DNA of 64,000 nucleotides from Fasciola hepatica (Eukaryota; Platyhelminthes; Trematoda; Plagiorchiida; Fasciolidae): positions 1 to 64,000 of the forward strand of contig CANUEZ040000114.1 in NCBI GenBank assembly GCA_948099385.1, written 5' to 3'. Positions 12,889-31,700 of the stretch are shown in pieces. The notes under the pieces were generated by a model. It had not been told where the DNA came from. It was given only the letters and a program-made list of their open reading frames with translations, and did no database searches. Every line of letters starts with the position of its first letter. Position 1 is the stretch's first letter. The position numbers and the translations under genes were made by a program.

Positions 12889-13355
12889 AACCATCACTCG
12901 GTCGATTGACTAGACCTGGACTAGACTGCTCGAGTGGGCACCGAATTCTGATCGGCTGCACCCGGCAGGCATGTTTGATCACGCACATGTACCGAGGCAT
13001 ACACACCCGCACCCACACTAGATTGTGACCTATTCGACCCGTGACTAATCGTGTATTTGCGTGCCTGAGCGAATCCCTGCCCTACTCACTGGTTGGTCAG
13101 AACCATCGATCGATTTCCGCCTGATCGCCTTTCTGTTCGTTCATGTCCCTTATATGCGCGTTCCTTTCCTTGTCATTGTTAGTTGTGGTCGTTTCGTTAA
13201 CCTACTTGGTGACTTGTGCCTCGGCCAATTGGCCATAGAACGTGTTATCCATTCTGAACTGTACGGAACGTTAGTAAACGGTGATTCCCGTGAGGACGCC
13301 ACGTTTGAGGTTTGTACATTTACCCCTTTGATTGATTATTGTTTGCAGTACCGCT

Positions 13356-13361
13356 AATAAA
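13356..13361 (+). terminator. AATAAA polyadenylation signal in the 3' LTR
   Basis: Same sequence and context as 7102-7107. This is the likely 3' processing signal for the element's RNA. Confidence 0.6.
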
Positions 13362-13467
13362 CCTCAGCTAGTTTGATTTGGTTTCTGAGGAGAGCGCGTC
13401 ACTCCAACTCGGCCTAGACACCGAATAAGGTTGACTAAAGTTCAGAATCGGACGTACGTAACTAACA

Positions 13468-19609
<6,142 letters not shown>

Positions 19610-19800
19610 GTCTAAACTCTACCGGAGGTGGTCAAACGGTCGTCACGATGGACTCTAGACCTCTTGTCCCGGGTTCGAACCCTGACGTCGCCGACGATCA
19701 CTTTCTCTGATCGACAGTCTCTAACTGGGCCCGCCCTCCTTCCTGGAATCATGTTCAACCATTCATGTACAATAAAATGGAAGTGAGTAAGAAAAGATAA
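19610..19800 (+). repeat. tRNA-derived SINE, copy 1
   Basis: A-box-like GGTGGTCAAACGG at about 19625 and a strong B box GGTTCGAACCC at about 19672, followed by a unique body. The tail ACAATAAAATGGAAGTGAGTAAG near 19770 is shared with the copies at 21442 and 44470. The RNA polymerase III boxes plus a common tail define a SINE rather than a tRNA gene; no clover-leaf acceptor stem closes. Confidence 0.6.
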
Positions 19801-21441
19801 AGAACAGGCACTGCTGGTGACGGGTTCTAACAAGCTAGGTGCAATAGGTGCTCAACAGTCCTAAACATGGTTTCCAGTAGTGAGTTGAACGTTGATACAT
19901 TATGATACTGCCTAATGAACTGATTCATAAGGTATGACTATTGTTACTCAATTGCTCATGCGACTAACTCCCAATTCTAACTGTTTTCAAGGTCAGTGAT
20001 GTTAGAATAAATTAATGGAAGTCCACAAACTATTGGCACAATAATTTCCCATGTGCCGATCATACCCATACGTTTATGATCAATCAGGTGCCCCCAAAAA
20101 CCTAGTCATGATATATCATCCCACCTAACACACTTACTATGACTAGTCGAGATGTTCTCTACCAATAGACTCGCTGACCACAAAGTTAGCCGTCTGCGAT
20201 TTTCACTCAGCCGACTACATTCACAGTTTTGGTTTTCATACTTCGCATGCGCGTTCAAAAGTTTAGCATATCAAACGCTGCTCAAGTTTTTGTTTTCTGA
20301 ACATTCTTAACATCTGTGAACTAAGTCCGATGTCCAAGTCAATGAAGTATACGACTTCAAACCCATTTGACACATTAATTGCCGTTCTACAGGTGAACTG
20401 CATGATAGCCAAGAAAATACTGACCTCCGTTTATGGTTTCCTACACGGAGCTCACTGGAACATCGATATCTTCGAGACCAGCGAGAGACTGAACAACAAA
20501 GATACAGTGAGAAGAAAAGGTCAACCAGGAATGACAAACGAAGGATAAAGGGCTAAATTTTGGTTGTCTAATAAATAAAATTGGTGAATCAAGGGACGGA
20601 CACCAAGCTACAGCAGTGTCCCACAGTGGGAAGCTGCCGTCTGGAGGAGGTGTCCAGTCGGACGCGAGAGTAGACTGTCATATACATATGTCATATCCAA
20701 AGATCAAAAGACTACTTGAATAGTGAGGAGCGCGCGTCCATGAGAAGTCCATTTAAGGATGACAAAGTGAATCTTCTTCCTGTCATTCAGATGTAACAAC
20801 GTACTACTTACATCAAAAATCGAAACTTGGGACCGTGTGTCCTCGTTCTGAAGGCTATCCTTGACTAGCCGACAAGAAAGCTTTCGAAGAATCACCTTGT
20901 GGTTCTAAAAATGGACTCTTTGTCTATGCACGCTCCTCATGATTCAAATGCGATTAAAGTGACGAACCTTATATGGAGCGCTTAAGTATGGGGATGTATG
21001 GTGATTCAGTAGGCATTACGCGTGACACGGCCAGGTACAGCTTTGTGGCTACGTACGCTGAGGAGCTTCAACCAATCAGGATCGCCGAGGACAGACACAA
21101 CGAGAACTGGCTGTGATTGGTTAACTTCTAATCTGCCAATTACTTTCTTTGATGTAACATATTCATACAAGTCAGTTCAACAATACAGTTAACATGCAAT
21201 TCCTCAGCCTTGGTGTTCTTTCTACCTCAGTTTGCATAGCTGTTGGTTGGATTGATTCCACTTTGTTTTTTTCATTTCGGTTAATACGTATACTACTTTA
21301 TAGTTAGGCAGGAGAGTACCGGGTACGCATACCTCATGAGCGGGTGTAAGTCGGGTTGATTTACCAAGAAATAAAGCGTGCCTGAAATGTAGGTATGACA
21401 GATTCAACAATTCTGAGGCTGTGAAACACAAATTTTGAGCG
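19801..21441. other. Intergenic, no gene recognised
   Basis: Short frames on both strands (for example 20330-20548 +, 20307-20537 -) have no recognisable motif. No long repeats or inverted repeats are seen by eye. Confidence 0.45.
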
Positions 21442-21601
21442 ATCAGCCTGCGGTGGCCAAATGGTCATCATCGTGAACTTCCGTCCTTGACATCCCGCGT
21501 TCGATTCCTGCCATCACCAATCACTCCTCTAACTCTTTACTAACCACAGCCTCCTCCCAAAAATACTGTGCCTTGTCGTATAATAAACAAAAGGAGTAAG
21601 G
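21442..21601 (+). repeat. tRNA-derived SINE, copy 2
   Basis: GGTGGCCAAATGG (A-box-like) and GCGTTCGATTCC (B-box-like), then a tail ending TATAATAAACAAAAGGAGTAAG. Same organisation as copies 1 and 3, with a more decayed tail. Confidence 0.55.
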
Positions 21602-22706
21602 AGATCAGTCCTATCTTGGTCGTTATCATGATTGTTAAAACCTTATGAATTTCTACCACTCCAAGTCTTACTGACATGATCGCCAGTTCTCCTTGATAAC
21701 GTAGCCCCTTCGACCATATTCATGCGTACAGCGGGAATGCATGGAAGCTCACTGAGGTAACAATGCGGAGTTACGAAAGGGATAAAAGCTACATGTTCTG
21801 TGCCCTTATCAGAAGTGAAACTGGATAAAAATAACTAGTTGATTCCCCACTGAATGTTCTGCTTTCCTTCTCACACTGTTCCCATAGTGTTTGCCAAACG
21901 TTTGTTTATGTAATCAAAACGTTCTCATGGTGGTCGGCGTGAAGGCAAGGGTTTACGCATGGCCAACACACGGCCTGTCCTTCCCAGCCGACCAACGCTA
22001 TCGCGATGTGTCATGGGATGCGCAGAAAGAGCCTGTCCAGTATCGAGATCAAGGTTTGAGACAATGGAACGAAGAACGTCAGAACGGCAGGTAGATGGCG
22101 TAGATCGATAGGATGAGAGATGAATCCTATAAGGCGGGGTTTAGATTCAACGACAGCCAATTAGAAGGCCTGGTCGCCCACACCAGTAGGAGCAACACGT
22201 TTTGTGCAACGAGTGGGTACAAGGATCAACTTTATTAAAACGAGAACGTTCAGCAGCAAAGAAGTGTTTGTCTTGGTTATAATGGGGACGATTCAAAACA
22301 GTCGAATCAATATTGCGAATAATCATGTTGTGATTATGTAAGTCAATAATCCAAATACTATGGTCTTGGCACTACAGTCTTATTAAGTGGATATTCATTC
22401 ACGCCTGTTTGTGCAGTGAAAGATTAGAATCACTAAACCCTTGTGTATTTTCCACTACATTAGTTCCGACGCAAATCCTGACAGAATGGTTATCGCGAAC
22501 TTTCAGCCCATCTGTTCACCCCGTGATTGAAGCGTGAGGAAATCAAGGCAGTGGGACGAGATGGCAGTTGCTTAATTTGTACGCCAATCGAGTTATTGGG
22601 AATCTCTTGGTTCTGATTGGTTCATTCACAATCTCGCTCAGACTACGATCGATAGGGGGACCGAAACCATACCATGGCATTCGGCCCAAAATAGTCGCGT
22701 TAACAA
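21602..22706. other. 5' flank of the glycosyltransferase gene
   Basis: Contains whatever promoter serves the gene starting at 22707, but I cannot point to a TATA box or initiator with confidence. Several ATTGG/CCAAT words occur between 22590 and 22630. Confidence 0.4.
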
Positions 22707-22998
22707 ATGCCAACGGCAACGCATGTGCACCGCTTCGCATCGCCAAGGAAAGTTCGGCAATGGTGTCTCGTGCTTCTGGTTTTTGTGGTTATCGTACTGT
22801 TGATCAAAACGTGGCCAAAATCTATCATAACATCAATCAGATATCGAGACAGTCATGAGTTATTCAAGCACCGAACGGATCAGCTTCTACGCAAGGAGTT
22901 TGTTGGACTGATACGTGATGATATACCGGCTGTGGAAGATGTGGGCGAGGCAATGTTAAATGAATGGACTGCATTAGAGAATCAATTTTGTGCTCAAA
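22707..22998 (+). CDS. GT7 exon 1: cytoplasmic tail, membrane anchor, stem
   Basis: First ATG of the open frame, preceded by AACAA. It encodes a basic tail followed by WCLVLLVFVVIVLLIKTW, a signal-anchor. It ends CAAA|GTAAGT in phase 1. This exon is assigned by phase match and topology, not by family similarity, because the stem is not conserved. Confidence 0.8.
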
Positions 22999-25705
22999 GT
23001 AAGTGTGACCAGTTCATTGGTTCACTATTTTGCCACTCAGATTGATTTACCTCAACAGCATGAGTGGGTTTGGTACTATAGGATGAAACGTCACATGACA
23101 AGCATTATGTTCTTGTTCATGTACGAAATTTCCGCTAAATTGTCTACTCAGCTAACCAATCATTCAAAATGCGGGAGTCATGTACAGAATAATCATGTAC
23201 AAAAACTCCCCCACCCCTTGTCTGGCTCGGGTTCCGACCAATGGGTAGAAGAGCAAAGCTGAGTTACAAAACTTAATAACTGGCTTAGTTTTATTTTTAC
23301 TCTTACTTAATAAAACACACTCCAGTTAGAATGTATCTCGTTTTATTTACCCAATTATTTTGCATTTAGTGAAATCTTTTCTATTCCTCTTGGTTTCTTT
23401 CTGTGTGTTGTGCCGTGTATGCGGACATACAGTGCGCATCAAAAGTATAAGATCACTCTCATTTTTGGGTGTATTTTCGCTTCTATATTGTCCAGTAAAA
23501 CCATATCTGATCAGAATGACCGAATGTCCATTGCGATGCAGAATACAAAATTTCATAGGAAAATAATTCATGATGAACTAATAAAATCAGAATATGAGAA
23601 GAAGAGGGTGACAAAAGTATGGGATCTCCCTCAGCTGGGCTACAGTAGCTACTATTTAAAATCGTGTTCAACCGCCATTCTGCTTGACGACCCCGATATA
23701 TCTTTTCGCCATATTTCTAACAAGGTTTTTAATTGCCCTTTGGTCAATATTCATCCACTGTCGCTGTAGGGCGGTTATCAATTAACTCCTTGACCGGTAA
23801 GCCATAGGACGGTTACTCACTCGGTGAGCAAGTATGCCCTATAGGTTCTCGGTTGAGTTTAGATCTGGGTTGCAGGCTATTCTCTACGTGATCTTGATCC
23901 CATGGAACAACAGCCAACATTTTGTAGTGTATAAACAGGGGATATAAGCATTATCATGTCGGAATATGGCGTTATCTTGTAATCAGATGGTCAGTAGCGG
24001 GAACAAAACCTGCTCCAACGTACGAATATACATGACGGAATCTTTTATGCCCCTCAAGTATCACCAGCTCACTTTGGCTGTTAGCTAAGAAGGCTCCCCA
24101 AACCATCATTGAACTACTGATATGGTTTCCTTGACTATAAATTTTCTCTTTCTGGTATCATTCCAGTAATAATTCCAAGCATGCGGTCCATCCAAATTAT
24201 TATTTTTTCGTCACGGAACTATGAATTTTCCCACATGTTTGTCCATGCTAAGTGTGTTTCAGTCCATGATAAACATTCTTTGTGCAGCGGTATTTCATCG
24301 AACTTCATCCACGGCATAGCTTTGAGTGTTCCGTGTAATGTTGGTTTCGAAGCACTGACTCCAGTCAAGGCTTACAAATTGGATATGGAACATGTGGTAT
24401 TGGTGGCTGAACGAATTAACCTGCGTTCGTCCGACTTCGTCAGTTTCTTGGGATAACCCTTTCGCGTTTTGTGCGCATATTGCTCGTTACATTCCAGAAG
24501 CCGTGGTACGACATTTTTCTATCACTTTCTATCACTTACATCAGCTGGCGATTTCTTTCAAACCAACTCCCGTTTGGTGGAACACAAATATTTCGCCCTT
24601 CTCGAAATTGCATAGCGCAGATACAATTCGGTGTAAATTCGGTTAGGTGTATTGGTACAACCAACGAGAATGTAGGTCACCGAGAGTGGATACACAACTA
24701 GGGCGCATCAAGTGGTCCAGTGCACATGACTTACCTGATTCCGATTTTCATGGATTTGCCAGTTGCCAAATCCACTGATCAAGCTGATCAACATGCTGCC
24801 AGGCTTGATGATCCTTATGGTTTTGCGAAATTCTCCATACGAAAAAGCACCGGAATAAGGGGGTCGTGTGCCTTTGTCACTCTCGTTTTGCATGTTCTCT
24901 GCTTTAATTAGCACTTAGTGCAGAGTTTTGTTCTGAAACTTGCTATGCCGTATCATATCGTGCATTCGGTCGTTCTAACCGGTTATGGTTTCATCAGGAA
25001 ATACAGAAGTGGAAGAATGATGGGGGTCCTGTACTTTTGTCGCGCACTGACTGTCAAGCCTTCTGTTTGCATAAGTCTTCCGTACAAATACAAGTGCACA
25101 CACGAAATGGAAATGCGATCCGTTTACATGTCGACGATGAATAGGTGACTAGCCAGGATAGCCTGGTCGTGTAGAGTGTGACGCCTTAAATCCATCATGC
25201 CAAGTTCGATCCCCAGTTGAAATTCGTTTTTACAAATACTGAAAATGCTGCAAATCCTTGTCAAAGTGAGACAGCTGTACGTCACTTTAAAAAAATGTTC
25301 CCTGGAAATCTATTCCGTTATTTCCTGACCAACGTGAAACTTATCGAGCTACTGACAGTAGGGTTCAGACTGAGTGGCTCGGTGAAAATCAGTTCCATCT
25401 TTAGGATAGAATGCTCAAGCCAAACAAATGCTTTAAGCACCCTGAGAGGTTAATGACTAGCTGCTTCAAGATCACGGGAATGTTCAGAACAGAGCAATAA
25501 AACACAACTTCTAGCTCATAAATAAATTGTTCCGGCTGGTAGACGAATCTAGTTAGCTAGGGTTCCATGGAATATGGTAGTATGTAGACGTGTGAACAAA
25601 ATATCCCCGGAAGCACACGGACGGTTTCGCGGTTGTTGCCGCTCATCAGGTATGCGTGCCCGATACTCCTCTGCCCACTCGTCCTCATACTTGTACACTC
25701 CGATG

Positions 25706-25756
<51 letters not shown>

Positions 25757-28700
25757 GCCTCAATGGGACCAACTTAGTGTTTTCAACTGGAACGGATGGA
25801 AGAAGTGAAAATGCATTTTGGTTAAGTCCCAGCGAATTGGACATGCCGTCTCCGCTAACATACTTTGAGACAGTTTGGGACGTAAGATACAACACAGTAC
25901 GTTGTTTAATATGTTGTTACATCAGGTAAGATATTGTAGAGATCTGGGGATGAATCTAGAGTCCTTTGTTAGTAGACCGAGGGGGATAACGAGATCCCCA
26001 AAACCAATGTAGCAGTATGTATGCGTGCACAAAACATTTATTGGAAAAGAATCCGGATAAGTAGTTTTTTTTAGGAAGTGATACATGAATCGGTAAGCTT
26101 TCTAACCTTCCCAAACACGTACATCGATGCTCTTGAAAACTGGCGAGTCTGAACTAAAATTTGAAACAGTTAAAAAGTGGTGGTTGTATACATTTGAAAA
26201 GAATCCATTGGAAATTTATCCTGATTCTAATTTATGCAACAACCCATTTTTCACTCAAGACGGTTAAGCGGTAAAAGTCTTCAACTGCCTGAGGTGCCAA
26301 GTTCAAGAACCCCGCCACCGAGAAATTGTCGTGGTAAACAGCATTCCGCTTTAGCCCGAATCATATACAACCTACCTTATTAGTTTTTCATGTCGTACTT
26401 CACTATTTCTAGCTTCAGCGTCACAACTGCAGGTTCTCTTACATATGGCAATTAATCTTCATCGGTTTGTTCCTTGCGCTGCACTGATGCGTAGGAACCA
26501 AATAAAAGATGTCCGGGAAAGCAACTATCGTTTGCCTATTCGCCTTCCACTGTACCGGCGTTGATGGGCATGATTCAAGTATCACAAAGTGACAGATGTA
26601 CTAATCTGTTGTCATTGTGCCACGGTTTCAACGATTGAGTCACTTCAACTTCACATCTGAGGTGGGTTACAGTCATCGAAGGGCCGTTTGTATGCGAGTA
26701 GGCACAACCCGGAAGACTGGCTGCATGTTTGCATGGCAGCTTCTGCCCTCAAAGGACCTGAGATTGGCACTTCCAGTGGGGTTGTTTATCCTTAGTCACG
26801 CGAGCTGAGTCACAAAGAAACAAACAGACTAAGCTACCAGGACTCGTCGAGGCAGCCGTCAAGAGATAAAAGTCAAGGTCAGAAAGATCGGGGTTATTGA
26901 TTTCAGCAGATGTGCGTCTGATATTCTGTTCAGTTGGCTACTGAGCGTTGTTTGTTTGTTTGTGTGTGTGCCTAAATTTGCGTGACTCAATGGAGTGGAA
27001 TTCGGCTCAGCCGCAGTCGTTAATCTTTCCGTGCTTAACTCAACGTGGAGTACTCCACAGCCCCTTAGGATAACTACTTTTCCATTCAGCCATTTTAAGC
27101 AATTCGTCTGGTGGATGCCTCCAGTTTACGAACAGCTTTGAATTTTTTCATCTACGGCGTGCGTTCACTGAGGATATGCTAAATATCATCTTCTTTGAAC
27201 AGTAGACCGATAAGCAGTTATTTCCAAGGAAATTAATGACAAAGGATGACTTCGGCTTGTCCATACCCTTTCCTTAAATTATGCGTTCATAGTATTCACT
27301 CATTTGAAGGGTATTTTACTTAACATGGGTCATGATCTGGGAAGTACTGAGAGAAAATCTTTCTCTCCCGTTAGACTCTGTAAAGTTCATTGGTTGTGTT
27401 GGCAAAAATCTGAGGGAATAGTATGCATTGTCCAAGCTAGCTTTCTCTGAACCCTTCTGGTTGTCGAACGAGCAATGCGCTTCATACTTTCATTTACCAT
27501 CGGGTTCAGACGTGGTCACGAACCAAGCGGTGGTTGATTTCCATCTGCAGCCCAAAATAGCATATAGTGGTGCAATTTGATCCTAGAACCTCTCATATGT
27601 CGCTAAAACTTTGAAGAAATAATGGACTGCGGAACATATACTGTCGAAGATTGAGAATCTGAATGGACAGTGGCGTAGTTTTCGAGCAGTAACTTCAATA
27701 TGTAAAGACCGGCTCAAGTTCCCTTGAAATGTTACACTGAGATATTTCACTAGATGTACAAGTGCAAGAGGGGTAGAGTTAATGGCAATCAAATGCAATC
27801 GGAAAGTGTAAAAATTCACTCTGGACGTTTGGCATTGTTTAACAAAAGACCAAATTGCTCAGAAAAGTTTTCGATGTGTGAAAGATCTTCGGTAAACTCA
27901 TCGAAAGCGGACTGCAGGGACACAGACCGAGCCAAAACAGTGTCGTCGGCAGAATGGAATACACGAGTTGAATGGGCTACAATTCATTCGCTAATGTAAG
28001 TGGACAATAAATATGGAGAAACAACAGCACCTTGAAGGACCCCGGCACTGCTCAAAAGATGTTTTTTAAACTTTTCTTCTAATGTTGGTACATTGTGTTC
28101 TTCCTGAAAAACAGTCTTTTAACCAGTTAAGTAAATAAGTGAGACAACTAGAGAATTCTACTTTTTCGAGAAGTAAGGATCGTGGCACACTATTAAACGG
28201 TGACGTGTGATCAAGAAAGGTATATCTAACTGACTTAGATGAATCAATCATTAAGGGATCTTTCAGGAGAAGGGACTACGCACGCTACTGCATCGGTCAA
28301 TAAACGCCGGTTTTTGTTAACAAATTGGTATTCGTCAATAAACTTATGGCATTGTTTTGATGACGTTGAAGGAAAACGCGTTCAACTACAGGTTTTCCTG
28401 TCGCTTAGTAGCCTCTTGCGATTGTTTAGCATGAAAATGGGTTTGGGATTGGCTTTCGAAGATTTTAGGAACATTTCTTAGGGTGGGACATTTGACTCCG
28501 TTGAGTGAATTTGATCAGTGTGCAGTCTACTTTGGAAGATGCGTGCATTATTTACTTCACATTGTCCATTTTTGTCACATCATTCCGAGACAAGCAATTA
28601 GCCGATGATGATGATGATGATGTAACGGTCATCCTTGCGTACTTCAGACCTCGCGTTCCCGAGTTCGAATCCTGTCGCCATCACCACCACCACCACCACC

Positions 28701-31700
28701 ACCGCTACCGGTCACTCCTCACTCACTTGGTAGCGTGTAATTGGCTGCAGTCCCTGATCCGTAACAATTGTTCCAATATCGATTGATGGAGGTTCCAATG
28801 TCTGGACAGCTCTGTACTTCATCGGGAGTTTAGATGACGAGTGGAGTGTCATCATGTATACCGCAATTGTATTTGAGTCACAAATTCAGCTTTCTCAAGT
28901 ACACACTGAATCTGGTTAGGCCAGTTCTTCTACGCAGTTTAGAAAAATGACCGTTGATACATAAAATTGAACGGTATCGGATTTCGATGTCTAAACACCG
29001 AGATTTTCACTTTGTTTGTTCAAATATCGTGGCAACATCAGATCGATCAAAAGAGTGTGAGCGCAGGAAGTTTAGTGAGTGAGTCCCTCCACTAGGTCAG
29101 GTTACAGGGATTAGGACATGTTTTGCGCATACTACGGATAGAATTCCTGGGCGTGTTGATAGGGGCTGGAAGATGAGTGAGGGTTCAGTGCCGTTTAGTT
29201 CTTCCGGAAATCAAACTCGCACTTTTGTGCTCTGGTTTTGTTCTAGTCAAGAGCAGGACGAATAAAAGAACAAAGAGAAAAGAAATAGAAAGAGGGTTAG
29301 AACCGGAATTTTTCGGGGGGGGGGGAGCGGGGGAAGAAGTGTAATGGAACCCAGTCATGTCATCTAACTTCAACCATCCGGTAAGCGGGTCTCGTGGAGA
29401 ACCTAATGAATCTTACTCAGACAAGTCCAGTGGCCAAAGATCCTATACTTTTTTCATGTCATGAGCTGACAAACTTTATCCTCCCTCCAATCACTACCTG
29501 CATTGAAGAAGAATGCATACCGAGGGAGCCTCTCTGGGTTTGCATCATTCACGTCCCAACTACTTTATCCTTGCAAGATTAAGCGCTTATTCTACAATAT
29601 GAATTCTGTTTCTCAATACCCTACACTCAACCTCAACCGATTGCTGGTACGGTGTTCCCACCGTATTCGAGTAATACTACATAAATATCGGTAATCATAG
29701 ACGGACAGTCTTCGCGGATCTTATGTACGTAGCGACCGTGCTTCTGAACTGCCTAAAATAAGACAGACCTAATCATGGCAATGCATGCTTGATCTTTGGT
29801 AAACAGGTGAGTGTCACATTGACGACACAAGTGGTTAAAATTGGCAAAAGCTAAATGCGCATCCAATGTGCGCGATGACACTTCATTCGATATCCGGCCA
29901 CCTGGTGAAATGATACTACCAGCAAGCGCTTCTCTTTCTTGTACAATGATTGGTGTAGAGCTATCCCAGCCATGCAGCAGCATTTTACATTTTGAAGGTG
30001 CAAAATACATCCCAAACATTGCTGCGTTGCTCTTCAGACTACCCAGGAAAGAACGCAACATATCTAGGCCTACACCCAGAATCACAATATCGTTCGAGTT
30101 TTATATGTCAGGCAGCTTTCTACCTGTTCACAGATCGATGCCGCTATTCTGAAATGAGGATTGGGCTGTTTCCAGAACCATTTCAATCATAAAATCAAAC
30201 AGGAAGAATATAAGAGGGAGACTCTGACGCAAACAACTTCTTATGATGAACTCGCGAAGGAAAGGGGAGATCCCCTAAGCAAAAAAACTTGATTTTTCGT
30301 ATACACTGATTTAAGGAGGTTTGTATTTCTCTGGCACGCATTTCAATGAGAGACAGCACCGGAGAACTGTGAGGTTGGTTGAATCAAAAGCATCTCTCAG
30401 ATCAAGGAACGTCGAGATTTTAGACTTATGGAAGGTGTACCTGTGTTCTAAAATCTATCGCAAAGTAATGATCCGATCAATACAACCCCGACCGGGTTGA
30501 AAACTGGTTTGAGTCTCACGCATACACCTTTCGCGAGTGTTGGTTGATCGACGGAGCGACCAGTGCTTGATATGAATTAAAGGTACAGAAAATACCTGAC
30601 CAGTGAACTTGGTGGCGTGGTTTGATTTGGGCTACGTCTACTGAGGTGCAAGAGATCCACTTACTCGGTAGTTGGAGACGCTAGGGAGTAGGGTGACCAG
30701 TTCGTAACCAACGACACTGTTTCACTTTCTCGAGATAAATTTGTAGTTCTCTCTTTACTATGTTCATACTCGGATACTTTTGACTTCCAATTGAGGTTAT
30801 TTTCTCACAGATGGCAACCGAAACTACCACAGTCAGTGAATGACCACATTCCGTTCATACCGTTGGCACAATTTTCCGACCTGGGTGCGGGAAAATTCTG
30901 TCGTTTGACTTATATTGATTAGTCGAAATGATTATTTCGTTTATTACCGGGCATTTTCCACTGTTTCGTTTCCCAGTTTTTAGTAACCGGAGCTATTCGT
31001 TCGCAACAGACGCCTGTCGTTACAGTTGTGAACACAAGGATTACGGAACTGGTACCAGCAACGAATACGGGCGCCGAAATTTGGTGGTGATTCCTTTTCG
31101 GGACCGACACGAACATCTGAAACAACTCGTTCCCCGTTTGGAACATATACTACAAAAGCAGAAGATTTGCTACTTGATCGTTGTGAGCGAGCAGGTTCGT
31201 GATTTCACGGTTTCATTTCGTGTTCACGTATGTCACGTTACAAAATTGAACGTTGCCCGTATTAATCAGTAGTATAAGGAAGACTCAAATACTGTTAATA
31301 TGCACATCAAGCGAACTAGCACTAAGAGCAATGGTTGAAAAGCTAATTAATTGTGCAACAGACGAAAACTGTTCATAATAAGAAAATTAAATTGTTGCTG
31401 AATGGATGACCTTACATTCCCGCATTGTTACTGAATTAGGTCAAAATTATTCGGAAATGCCACCCGATTGGCTGTCTTAGATTTTCTCCTAATTGGTCTG
31501 AAGATCGGCACATTAGTCACCGTTACACGTTTCGCGTAGGTGACCACACCGTGCACACGTCGTCTGTGCATCGCACCATAATGTACGTCCAAAATTACGC
31601 ACGTGGACTCGACCTCGAACCTGAGACTCAGTAGCTATCATGTAACCGAAGCAGTAGAGACAGAGACAGGCTTCTCAGTCAGCCTTACGCGTTTCAAGCG

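Larger units (their letters stand above)
6434..13467 (+). mobile_element. BEL/Pao LTR retrotransposon, near full length
   Basis: The layout is 5' LTR, a 44-bp leader, one gag-pol frame, a purine-rich stretch, then a 3' LTR. Family assignment rests on the polyprotein: DUF1759-type gag, CCHC knuckle, Asp protease, YVDD reverse transcriptase, RNase H, DDE integrase and a DUF5641-like tail. That is the BEL/Pao order; the best-known fluke relative is Sinbad of Schistosoma. No envelope frame is present. The last 560 bp or so of the LTRs differ at only about four places, which suggests recent insertion, yet the upstream half of the 5' LTR is strongly diverged. The flanks are both trinucleotide arrays but of opposite polarity, and no clean target-site duplication can be defined in such sequence. 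Confidence 0.93.
12559..13467 (+). repeat. 3' LTR of the BEL/Pao element
   Basis: It starts at a TG just after a purine-rich GAGTAGGG that could be the polypurine tract, and ends in ACA directly before the (ATG)n array. The end is set by the last base shared with the 5' LTR. It contains a (CA)n tract, a TATA-like site, AATAAA and the 98-codon frame 13061-13357. The start position is a best guess because the 5' LTR does not preserve it. Confidence 0.85.
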
